A stretch of DNA of 64,000 nucleotides from Corella eumyota (taxonomy: Eukaryota; Chordata; Ascidiacea; Phlebobranchia; Corellidae), in contig OY720102.1 in assembly GCA_963082875.1 (NCBI GenBank), positions 186,001 through 250,000 on the forward strand, given 5' to 3'. Shown here piece after piece: positions 49,601-60,826 of this stretch. How positions within the stretch are numbered: position 1 is the stretch's first letter; each line of letters begins with the position of its first letter. Both the position numbers and the translations under genes were made by a program. The notes beneath the pieces were generated by a model that was given only the letters and a program-made list of their open reading frames with translations, was not told where the DNA came from and ran no database searches.

Positions 49601-49758
49601 ATGTTAAGTTAAACTTAATGATATATACTTTTTTCAATCTGTCCATCTTTTAACAAAACTAAAAAAAAACTTACCTCGTCCAGTTCATCTTTAATTTCCA
49701 GCGGTGAGTGGTTGCAGAGATTAAATCCCGAGTTATTCCCATGCGCAGAAGTCGTCAT
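28647..49758 (-). CDS. ints3: Integrator complex subunit 3
   Basis: 26 exons total exactly 1,050 codons (1,049 aa; human INTS3 1,043): 49675-49758, 49324-49410, 48996-49079, 48640-48753, 48336-48420, 47936-48069, 47538-47612, 47316-47423, 47058-47177, 46589-46743, 46104-46344, 45545-45692, 45358-45477, 45179-45265, 44888-44948, 44705-44816, 44265-44377, 43803-43967, 43334-43493, 42572-42713, 42068-42230, 41198-41380, 29502-29605, 29090-29216, 28782-28890, 28647-28715. Diagnostic stretches are [44 protein letters not shown] and [20 protein letters not shown]3 belongs to the Integrator complex (snRNA 3' processing, promoter-proximal termination) and to the SOSS single-strand DNA-binding complex. 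The last four exons encode the conserved C-terminal segment ([36 protein letters not shown]) and a basic/acidic tail. They are separated from the rest by an 11.6-kb intron after about codon 913. The frame continues exactly across it (GLRQ then SVRSS). Confidence 0.96.
28962..29082. promoter_or_regulatory. cluster of five CACGTG E-boxes
   Basis: CACGTG occurs at 28962, 28980, 28998, 29066 and 29077, within 121 bases of an INTS3 intron. Two of them sit in a local duplication of TCAATCAAAGACCACGTG. CACGTG is the site of MITF/TFE, USF, MYC/MAX and CLOCK-type bHLH factors. Regulatory function is inferred. Confidence 0.45.
30191..32093 (+). CDS. calhm: CALHM-family large-pore channel
   Basis: Seven exons, 356 aa: 30191-30368, 30582-30769, 30853-30976, 31033-31141, 31201-31294, 31404-31528, 31841-32093. 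Four membrane segments fit the sequence: [38 protein letters not shown], a third around [12 protein letters not shown], and [25 protein letters not shown] hallmarks are the cysteine pair TCPCPP after the first helix, VAPCAW...YYACA, and the C-terminal GFALYSRLDQWC (human CALHM2: LPLYSRLHKWA). The family forms voltage- or calcium-sensitive ion/ATP-permeable channels at the plasma membrane. Which vertebrate paralogue is closest cannot be settled by eye; CALHM2-like fits best. The acceptor of exon 2 (TTTTGACGTAG) was chosen because it alone keeps the frame. It is the only + strand gene in the window, nested antisense in INTS3. Confidence 0.88.
30369..30525 (+). repeat. short tandem repeat starting at the CALHM intron 1 donor
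   Basis: About eight degenerate units of roughly 20 bases (GGCCGGTAGTGACGTCATA), each centred on a GACGTCAT or GATGTCAT word. The first unit contains the splice donor itself. Confidence 0.7.
31648..31750 (+). repeat. 38-bp tandem repeat, three copies
   Basis: Unit CCGCCGTTTTAATGGTACCC followed by GTTTTTAAGTTGTTTGAT, in the last CALHM intron. Confidence 0.8.
32335..32470 (+). repeat. 23-bp tandem repeat
   Basis: About five to six copies of TTCTCATTGTTTTCATTGTT plus AAA. It lies between the convergent CALHM and TSR receptor genes, just past the latter's poly(A) signal. Confidence 0.8.
32472..32477 (-). terminator. poly(A) signal of the TSR receptor gene
   Basis: AATAAA on the minus strand, 30 bases past the stop codon. 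Confidence 0.5.
32507..38172 (-). CDS. single-pass receptor with about nine thrombospondin type-1-like modules
   Basis: 15 exons total exactly 682 codons (681 aa): 38040-38172, 37668-37833, 36954-37111, 36392-36549, 36111-36272, 35568-35708, 35021-35230, 34701-34853, 34445-34474, 34207-34311, 33783-34010, 33435-33483, 33248-33336, 33108-33179, 32507-32698. The start gives a signal peptide ([16 protein letters not shown]), then [11 protein letters not shown], the first TSR. Further modules run roughly one per exon, for example [36 protein letters not shown] and [18 protein letters not shown]. Several contain CNTxxC. Near residues 494-522 is a hydrophobic helix ([20 protein letters not shown]). 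A cytoplasmic tail of about 160 residues follows, with several tyrosines (TDVYDL, SSTYTTM). TSRs bind glycans and matrix ligands; the architecture suggests an adhesion or guidance receptor. I do not recognise a specific orthologue. The exon 34207 donor (GTGGTC) is weak but keeps the frame. Confidence 0.82.
32775..32990 (+). repeat. 57-bp minisatellite, about four copies
   Basis: Plus-orientation copies of the same unit as at 15575 (GGGTTTGATTCCCACTGCTA), in an intron of the TSR receptor gene. Confidence 0.8.
33535..33656 (+). mobile_element. SINE tail fragment
   Basis: Matches only the tail part of the SINE (AGTTAACTTAGGACTGGGAT, TGTTACGCTAAGTTTGG). Strongly diverged. Confidence 0.55.
34150..34192. 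other. perfect 20-bp inverted repeat with 3-base loop
   Basis: AGTATTTTGGTTAATAAAAG, then TTT, then its exact reverse complement. It lies in a TSR receptor intron, about 14 bases after the donor of exon 34207-34311. Confidence 0.85.
34598..34652 (-). repeat. fragment of the GTTGCAAC interspersed repeat
   Basis: AGCAAATATCAGTTGCAACC followed by ATATTACAACAACC, the family core in reverse orientation. Confidence 0.45.
35305..35490 (+). mobile_element. old tRNA-derived SINE
   Basis: Head TGGTATGGTGTAGAGTTCG, then AGTAAGGTGCTATAAACGAT, with a degraded tail. It lies in a TSR receptor intron. Confidence 0.6.
35808..36054 (+). mobile_element. tRNA-derived SINE
   Basis: B-box GGGTTCGATCACCACTGC, core CTGCTGAGCCAGCACTTAAT and tail GTTACTCTATGTTTAAGTCC. 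The A-box area is degraded. Confidence 0.8.
36610..36905 (-). mobile_element. old tRNA-derived SINE
   Basis: Minus orientation. The GCTACCCTGACCCAGCTGAT segment, the core and a diverged head are recognisable. Confidence 0.65.
37312..37400 (+). repeat. GTTGCAAC-family interspersed repeat
   Basis: GTGGCAACTCTCAACTAATA and TTTGCCTGCAATAATTTACC, then GAGCTATATATTGGACTAAC, aligning with the copies at 62972 and 63153. A SINE fragment follows directly. Confidence 0.45.
37401..37620 (+). mobile_element. tRNA-derived SINE with truncated head
   Basis: From CATGCGTGGTGTATGCTATG through the core CTGCTGAGTCAACACCTAAT to tail TCGCGCATTCGACCTTCCCA. Confidence 0.75.
38173..38478 (-). promoter_or_regulatory. 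short spacer: TSR receptor promoter and galactosyltransferase 3'UTR
   Basis: Only 306 bases separate the galactosyltransferase stop codon from the TSR receptor start codon. The spacer has an AATAAA (minus) at 38389-38394 and several TGACGTCA palindromes. It also holds a 175-base block (38190-38366) that recurs at about 95% identity at 52780-52955. Confidence 0.5.
38479..40719 (-). CDS. b4galt: beta-1,4-galactosyltransferase family (GT7) enzyme
   Basis: Four exons total exactly 424 codons (423 aa): 39918-40719, 39709-39849, 39302-39446, 38479-38662. It is a type II Golgi membrane protein: short basic cytoplasmic end ([17 protein letters not shown]), signal anchor [17 protein letters not shown], a proline-rich stem, then the catalytic domain. 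Family motifs in order are [40 protein letters not shown] (the DxD-type metal site), [13 protein letters not shown] and [10 protein letters not shown]. After these come DGLNSLKYKV and [10 protein letters not shown]. It should transfer galactose (or GalNAc) from UDP-sugar to GlcNAc/Glc-terminated glycans. The usual GWGGEDDD is GWGAEDDD here. The specific vertebrate B4GALT counterpart is not resolved. It is nested in the INTS3 intron, directly upstream of the TSR receptor. Confidence 0.92.
38980..39262 (+). mobile_element. tRNA-derived SINE, full length
   Basis: Head GGTAGCGTGGTGTGGTGGTA, core CTGCTGAGCCAGCACTTAAT, tail CCACATCGAGGATAAAGATA. It lies between the last two galactosyltransferase exons. 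It is absent from the decayed copy of this region at 53 kb. Confidence 0.88.
41635..41913 (-). mobile_element. tRNA-derived SINE, full length
   Basis: Minus orientation with head CGGCAGCATGGTGTAGTGGT, B-box GGGTTCAATGCCCCCTGACC, core and tail. A second tRNA-like head (TGTAGTGTAGTGGTTAGAAC, minus) abuts it at 41930-42022. It lies in an INTS3 intron. Confidence 0.85.
42858..43043 (+). mobile_element. tRNA-derived SINE with internal deletion
   Basis: B-box GTGGGATCAATCCCTACTGC runs directly into TTAATCAGCAACATAATTAT and a normal tail. It lies in an INTS3 intron. Confidence 0.75.
43235..43320 (-). repeat. one to two diverged 57-bp repeat units
   Basis: TATCAGCAGTGGGAATCAAA and GCAACAGTGGGAATAAGCCT match the minisatellite unit in minus orientation, as an isolated short run in an INTS3 intron. 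Confidence 0.5.
44025..44200 (+). mobile_element. SINE 3' fragment
   Basis: Starts inside the core (TGAACTCCTGCTGAGCCAGC) and runs to GTTACTCTATGTTTAAGTC; no head. It lies in an INTS3 intron. Confidence 0.75.
45765..45940 (-). mobile_element. diverged SINE fragment
   Basis: Minus orientation: ACTCCAACCCAGTCTCAAAT, then ATGCTGCTGATTAAGTGTTG. The head is lost. It lies in an INTS3 intron. Confidence 0.65.
48095..48260 (-). mobile_element. old SINE fragment
   Basis: Minus orientation: TTTACCCCAACCCAGCCTCG is the clearest part; the core is heavily diverged. It lies in an INTS3 intron. Confidence 0.55.
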
Positions 49759-50617
49759 TTTAACTAATATATAATTACAGTCACCCACAAAAAATATCAA
49801 CACGTTATTGCAAGATTGTGTACCTTTACGATCGCTCAACCATAGCTTTGTGTTTCATTGATTATCCTCAAAATAAAAATAAATTTTACCCAAACAAAAT
49901 AAAACAAAAATTTTTTTAAAATTTATATTAAAAAAAAATTATTTAAAATTAACAATTTATTATATTATTTGATATCTATGGTTAAACACAACAAGCAAAA
50001 AGTTGTAGAATTTTAATATGATGTCACAAAGAAGAAGTAGTGTGACGTTTAAAAGGATTTTATTTTATACAGAAAACAATTTATATAAAAATTATTTTCA
50101 CATTTTTAGACAGGGAAAAAGTTAAGTTTTAGCTCATAAGAAGTCTACTTCACTAATTAGTTCTGAGTCGTATAACCTAAGAGTTTCTAAAAGTACAACA
50201 AAGTGCATATTTCTTTACAAAGTGGAGTAGATTATAACTGGTTACGACTCTTCTATGAAAAAAGGTAATTAGGTATATTTCAAAAACTAGTTTGTAATGT
50301 TGTTGTCTTAACTAGAAGTGTTAATACCTACTACTATTAAGTAAAAACAATAAACAAGCTAAACATTAATTTTCCGAGTATGTATTTGATAATTTTGGTC
50401 GAAACACTATTTATGGAATGTATTTTACTTTTATCTTTATAAACAAGTATGAATGATTAATTACTTTCACACATTAGCCAATACACAGGAATATATATAA
50501 CTTAAAACTCGATGCATTTACACGATTTGGTTTCGAACAAATGCTTGGGCAGGAAACTTAACAAGTAATTAAAATATTTGGGCGCCAAACAAGGAATAAT
50601 AATAGGATTTAAATTGT
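49759..50617. other. spacer between actin A 3' end and INTS3 5' end
   Basis: Contains the INTS3 5'UTR/promoter (not resolved) and the actin A 3' flank. 50343-50617 is repeated almost unchanged 3' of actin B at 54004-54283. 50150-50260 is matched less well at 53505-53620. No other gene seen. Confidence 0.55.
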
Positions 50618-52383
<1,766 letters not shown>

Positions 52384-52443
52384 TTAATACTCAAACAACC
52401 TCTATATTGCAATAAAAAAACAACAACGAAAGAGATAGAAACA

Positions 52444-52589
52444 ATTTCGTTTATTGCCAGAATTTAGAAGCATTTTTTATGGTCAATAGATGGTCTAGAT
52501 TCGTAATTCTAACTTTGGAGTTAAGTGGGGCTTCGGTCAAAAGTACTGGGGCGACTTGAAGTTCGTCGAAACGGTGTGATACCAAATCT
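52444..52589 (-). pseudogene. actin gene debris (C-terminal and exon 2 pieces)
   Basis: 52444-52512 resembles the last actin exon and its 3' flank (TTTAGAAGCATTTTTTATGG, GTCAATAGATGGTCTAGATT). 52513-52589 resembles exon 2 (TTAAGTGGGGCTTCGGTCAA, then GCGACTTGAAGTTCGTCG). Everything between these exons is missing and small deletions are present. It is a remnant of a further actin copy. Confidence 0.8.
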
Positions 52590-52594
52590 TACGC

Positions 52595-52990
52595 GTATAA
52601 CTTCACAATTAAAAAATTACACCGCAGTAACGTCGCCAACTCACCACCAGAAACGCAAGTTATTTTCTTGTCACTGTTAACTCGATTGGCGTCCACTGGA
52701 TCCAATCCTCTTGTTATTTAACCCCCACTAACCCCCTATAATAATACCACTAACAACTTAATATTATATCACCATAAACAAAATACACAACCGTCGCTGA
52801 AGTGAACAAAACCCGAATGATCACCACGCCCAACCGCATCGCGTTTATCTTCCGCGGAATTCGAGAAAGGGAACTAATTAAGACATCCGTTCTTATGACG
52901 TCGCAATACAATAACAAGAGAATTTTATTTACAGTAAACAATTCGAATTATTCAATTTATTTTTTCTTAATATCTCGGGCAAAGTTTCGT
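52595..52990 (-). pseudogene. decayed copy of the TSR receptor 5' end
   Basis: Aligns with 38000-38400. The signal-peptide/first-TSR exon is recognisable (ACCCCCACTAACCCCC, GGCGTCCACTGGATCCAATC) but has lost its start codon and frame. The adjoining promoter block is kept at about 95%. Confidence 0.85.
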
Positions 52991-53136
52991 GCGAACCTAA
53001 ACTGTGTTTTAATTGTTTTACCTCGTAATATCATCTAATCCTCTATTTTTTACTCTACAATTTTACGTTGTCGTGTGTAAAATACTTAACATAAAACATT
53101 ACGGTAATCCCAGAATTAAAATCAACTGATAATTAC

Positions 53137-53390
53137 CTTAACGAATCGGGCCCATCTTCGTTCTGCAGTTTGATAGAAATGAGACAACATCTGATGCCAA
53201 CATTCCTTCTTTTGCTCGACCATGTTTCCTGAAACATTAAAAGAATTACTTAGTGTGTTAAACTACTTTAAAGTTTAATTAATGACGTAGTGAAGTGAGA
53301 AATTGTGATTTAAATATTACAAAAAGCTCGACACTAACCAAAAGAAAAAAAATAGTAGAATTAAATCTTAACTCTTGGTTTAAATGAAAA
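53137..53390 (-). pseudogene. decayed copy of galactosyltransferase exon 3 and flank
   Basis: CTTAACGAATCGGGCCCATC, then GATGCCAACATTCCTTCTTT, correspond to 39302-39446 with an internal deletion of about 40 bases. Similarity continues into the next intron (TTAGTGTGTTAAACTACTTT). It follows the TSR fragment in the same order and orientation as the source locus. Confidence 0.85.
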
Positions 53391-53504
53391 AAAATGGGCA
53401 CTTTATTCTAAATTAATACAACCTGGAACGAAGCAAGGTTAGCTGAAAACTGCATAAATAGAAGTCGAAATGTTGGCCTCACCAGTTAGTTAAACGTTCA
53501 GTAG

Positions 53505-53930
53505 TTAGTTGTAAGTATTATAGTCACAAGAGCTCATAAAAGTACCACAATGTGCATATTTATTTGCAAAGTGGGGTCGATTTTAACTTGTTAAGGCCTA
53601 GCTGTAAAAAAAAGTGATAAGTTATATTAAAAAAATAGTATTTTAGTGTTGTCGTCATTCCCAGAAGAATTAATACCTACTACTGAAAACGATTTAAGAA
53701 TTTTCTTTAAGGTCTAATACTAGAAAGAATAATGAAACACTTCCTAAAGTTAAATTGCCTGGATAACTAGAAAGCAAGCTAAGCACAAACAACTAACTTT
53801 AGTAATATGGTCGACCTACGATAGTGAAACAGTGACTTTTGGTGCCCCTTCGCAGGCGAAACCAACTTTGCGAACATTCATCGTAATCAGTTTCGTAAAA
53901 AATTAAATTTAAACAGCAAAAAGGTAAAAC
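53505..53930 (-). pseudogene. actin flank and exon 1 remnant
   Basis: 53505-53620 matches the actin A 3' flank (CACAATGTGCATATTTATTT). 53800-53900 matches the first coding exon with many changes (GTCGACCTACGATAGTGAAA), followed by the 5'UTR word AAATTTAAACAGCAAAAAGG. Confidence 0.75.
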
Positions 53931-54283
53931 TTCTTTTTGTTTCCGATAAATATAAATCTTTTAAAATTCCCTATTTTTTATATCAAGTTCTACTTTTTAC
54001 TACCAAATAAAAACAATAAACAAGCTAAGAAGTAATTTTCCGCGTATGTATTTGAAAATTTTGGTCGAAACACTTTTTATGGAATGTATTTTACTTTTAT
54101 CTTTATAAACAAGTATGAATGATTAATTACTTTCACACAGCAGCCAATACACAGGAATATATATAACTTTAAACTCGATGCATTTACACGATTTGGTTTC
54201 GAACAAATGCTCGGACAGGAAACTTAACAAGTAATTAAAATATTTGGGCGCCAAACAAGGAATAATAATAGGATTTAAATTGT

Positions 54284-55823
<1,540 letters not shown>

Positions 55824-55865
55824 TTAAATTCAAATAGTAAAAAATTTATAAAACCTAATTGGTAC

Positions 55866-56201
55866 CTAAAGAAGGAAAGAAAGCTTGTTAAATCATATTT
55901 TTGGAATATTTTTAGTACTTTACAATCTCTAAGCACTTATTGCAATAAAAAACAATAACGAAAGAGATAGAAACACTTTCATCTGCCATGCAAAAAAGAA
56001 AATATCGTGTAAACTTTGGTCAAACAGTAAATGGAATGGATTACGTTATATCTTTGTAGAAATTAGGAATTACAGAACACGATCGATAAATAATGATATA
56101 TAATTATATAAAATTTTACTGAATACGCATTTGGAAAATATAGTTCGGTTTCAAATTCTTCGGTGGGTCCAGTGGGCTTTTAAACTAACCAAATATAATT
56201 G
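55866..56201. other. spacer between actins B and C
   Basis: Under 400 bases, AT-rich. It must contain the actin B non-coding exon or promoter unless B is driven from further upstream. No consensus CArG box or TATA box was seen. Confidence 0.4.
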
Positions 56202-56207
56202 TTTATT
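56202..56207 (-). terminator. poly(A) signal of actin C
   Basis: AATAAA on the minus strand, about 18 bases past the stop codon. Confidence 0.4.
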
Positions 56208-56224
56208 GCCCGAGTTTTAATTGT

Positions 56225-58560
<2,336 letters not shown>

Positions 58561-58844
58561 TTAATTTCAAAAATTTACGTAAACCTTAAAGTGTCTGTAA
58601 CATAAAAACGTTAAACTTTAAAGCTGCACTGAACATATTTTATCTAAGTGTTAAACAAATTCTTGTATAGAACTAATCTATTAAACACAACTACCCACTG
58701 CACCAGCGTCTGTCGACTGAATTATGAGGTCCCAATTCAAACAGCTTTACTTCGCTCTATCCGCCCTACCTTCTATGTCGCGCCATATAAGGTAACATCG
58801 CGAGCTCGCTACTATGACGTAGACAGTGCCGGGCTTCGACAATA

Positions 58845-58854
58845 CCAAATATGG
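58845..58854. promoter_or_regulatory. consensus CArG box
   Basis: CCAAATATGG, a perfect CC(A/T)6GG serum response factor site, about 300 bases upstream of the actin C ATG and probably inside its 5'UTR intron. Confidence 0.6.
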
Positions 58855-58933
58855 AGCGCTTTTAAAAGTCGCTTTTTTTGCGCGTTTTGATTGGTCCTCA
58901 AGCGGTGTTTAATTCATAAACGGGCGGCTAGGC

Positions 58934-58945
58934 TGCGCATGCGCA
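58934..58945. promoter_or_regulatory. NRF1-like palindrome
   Basis: TGCGCATGCGCA fits the YGCGCAYGCGCR site of NRF1. Confidence 0.4.
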
Positions 58946-59664
58946 AGTAACAGCAATACAGATGACGAACAATGAGCATTGTTACGCATCAATTATTCAC
59001 AGGTTGTTTACAGCAAAATATTTTAATTTTAAGTCGTGTCATTGTTGTCACAAAAGGCTTCGGGGCGGAATGCAATTATGACAAAACATTAAAGTTTAAC
59101 CAAGTTACAAATGAACCCATGTGAATGCCCATTTTTGGCGTCGACTCGCTTGTATTAAAGTTAATCAATAAAGTATTTAAACATACCTGTAACATCTAGA
59201 TACTTACAACTTAGTGCGCTATCATAAAACTTATCTTAAACCCAATCAATGAGTTTCGCAATCTTTATTTTTGGCACAAACTTCGAAAATTAAATCGCAG
59301 ACGCTCGGAATTTTCCTTCATTGTTATTCATTCTTTAAATAATCGATTAAGTTTTAAGGCTTGTGTGACGTCATAATGTATTAAAGATTTGGAAGCGTGA
59401 GCAGGATACCACCGCGTTTCCGCCATGCTAATGTACACAACACATTGTGACGTCATACTTCCGCTTTAGTAAACACGTTCTTGCGAAACGACGTGACGTC
59501 ATCAACAACTAAGCCTAAATCACAAACAAACATTTCTACTCATCTCGAATTTGCTGAAAATCATTTTTCGTTAACAAATCATCGCCTATGACGTCACAGT
59601 CTAACTGTTTGTAACTCGATTCCACTACGGTAGCGAAGTGCATTGTTGTGTGGAAGCGATCGCG

Positions 59665-59673
59665 CTTTTATAG
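59665..59673 (-). promoter_or_regulatory. TATA box, probable actin C promoter
   Basis: CTATAAAAG on the minus strand. Consensus CArG boxes lie 160-220 bases upstream, the classic actin promoter layout. Transcription would start near 59640 in a non-coding exon spliced to the acceptor at 58595. Confidence 0.55.
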
Positions 59674-59830
59674 ACCAACAAGTTAAACATTCGAATATTT
59701 CGCGGGCGCTCGCGAACCCAAAAAAGGTTCCGATCAAAAACTCACCGCGCCCTTTCGAGCACATCGCTTTATTGCTTGTGACGTCACAGATGCAACAAAT
59801 ATGGAGAAAGGTTAACGACGTGGTACGGGA

Positions 59831-59840
59831 CCAAATAAGG
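59831..59840. promoter_or_regulatory. consensus CArG box
   Basis: CCAAATAAGG, a perfect SRF site about 160 bases upstream of the TATA box. A near-match ACAAATATGG lies at 59795-59804. Confidence 0.6.
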
Positions 59841-59882
59841 TGAAATTACGAAGTAAATAATTAACTACAAGGACAAATCGGT

Positions 59883-59892
59883 CCTTATTTGG
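59883..59892. promoter_or_regulatory. consensus CArG box
   Basis: CCTTATTTGG, a perfect SRF site about 50 bases from the previous one. Confidence 0.6.
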
Positions 59893-60465
59893 TCACATAA
59901 TCAGCGACAAACAAGCATTGTTACGACACAGTTTCTTTTTTAAAAAAGAAACTCAATGTTCCAACTAAATCAAATAGAAACTTAAAATAAACTTTAAATA
60001 TTTCTATATTTGGCAGTAATACCCAGGTTTAAAAGTGAAATTGGTTGTGCAGAGTAAATTGATATTTTTAAAATAATTTTATTGCTGAAATTGAAGCAGA
60101 ATATCACGCACAACTTGGTATTAGATTACTTTTAATAAATAAACTGGTTTGCATTAAAACTAAACCGGATATTGGAACCAAAAACGTCATTTTAGTGAAA
60201 ATTTTCGTTTGGTTGCAGCAACAAAAAACTGCAATTAATCATTTTTGCTAATTTTTAATTATTCGTTAATTTCCTTTTCATTAAAACACGATCATGAACA
60301 AATATGGAAACAATGTCCATTGTTCCACGCCCGTGCATGATAACCACGTGACTGAATCGCATGAGCGATTCTCTAAAGAATTCCAATTATTTCATTGCGA
60401 CTGTTTACATTTCGACTATGTCGTCACAAACAATATAGCGATTAAACAATCAAATATGTCGCGAT

Positions 60466-60475
60466 CCTTATTTGG
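60466..60475. promoter_or_regulatory. consensus CArG box, distal
   Basis: CCTTATTTGG again, about 0.8 kb upstream of the TATA box. Confidence 0.5.
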
Positions 60476-60694
60476 GCTTTGTTTCAATGCAGCGAACGCC
60501 GCTAGATATTATACGCCCATTGATTATGACGTCACAATTGGTATGAAACTGCAATATAAATAATGATTTATTAAAATGATTAATTCTGCAATTAAAACAA
60601 CACGAACTTACAACACAAACAAACTTTGTCTCAACAACAACATGGTAATTATGACGTCATAGACGCAAGGGAATATGACATCAGAGAGTAAGAT

Positions 60695-60700
60695 TTTATT
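60695..60700 (-). terminator. poly(A) signal of METTL3
   Basis: AATAAA on the minus strand, about 127 bases past the METTL3 stop codon. Confidence 0.5.
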
Positions 60701-60826
60701 ACCAGACAAACACATTGTTGAAATTTTTGCTGAAATTTAATTCAAAATTTAAAATTTGCCGCCGCAACTCTAGCGCCAACACACGGTGAGAAATATTCAG
60801 TTGTTCGAACATAAAAAGAGAAAACA

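Larger units (their letters stand above)
58595..60694. other. actin C 5' region and METTL3 3' flank
   Basis: 2.1 kb without a convincing protein-coding exon. It holds the actin C promoter elements listed separately, an NRF1-like palindrome, and several TGACGTCA words. It is locally richer in CpG (58730-58960, 59640-59780) than the rest of the window. Confidence 0.5.

Noticed and set aside
52800-53038. Open reading frames shared by 38.2 kb and 52.9 kb
   Set aside because: They lie in the duplicated non-coding promoter block; the shared reading frame reflects the duplication and is not aligned with any exon.
60294-60563. 89-codon open reading frame on the + strand
   Set aside because: No recognisable domain, no splice partners; it spans a CArG box and TGACGTCA words in the actin C upstream region. 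Probably chance.
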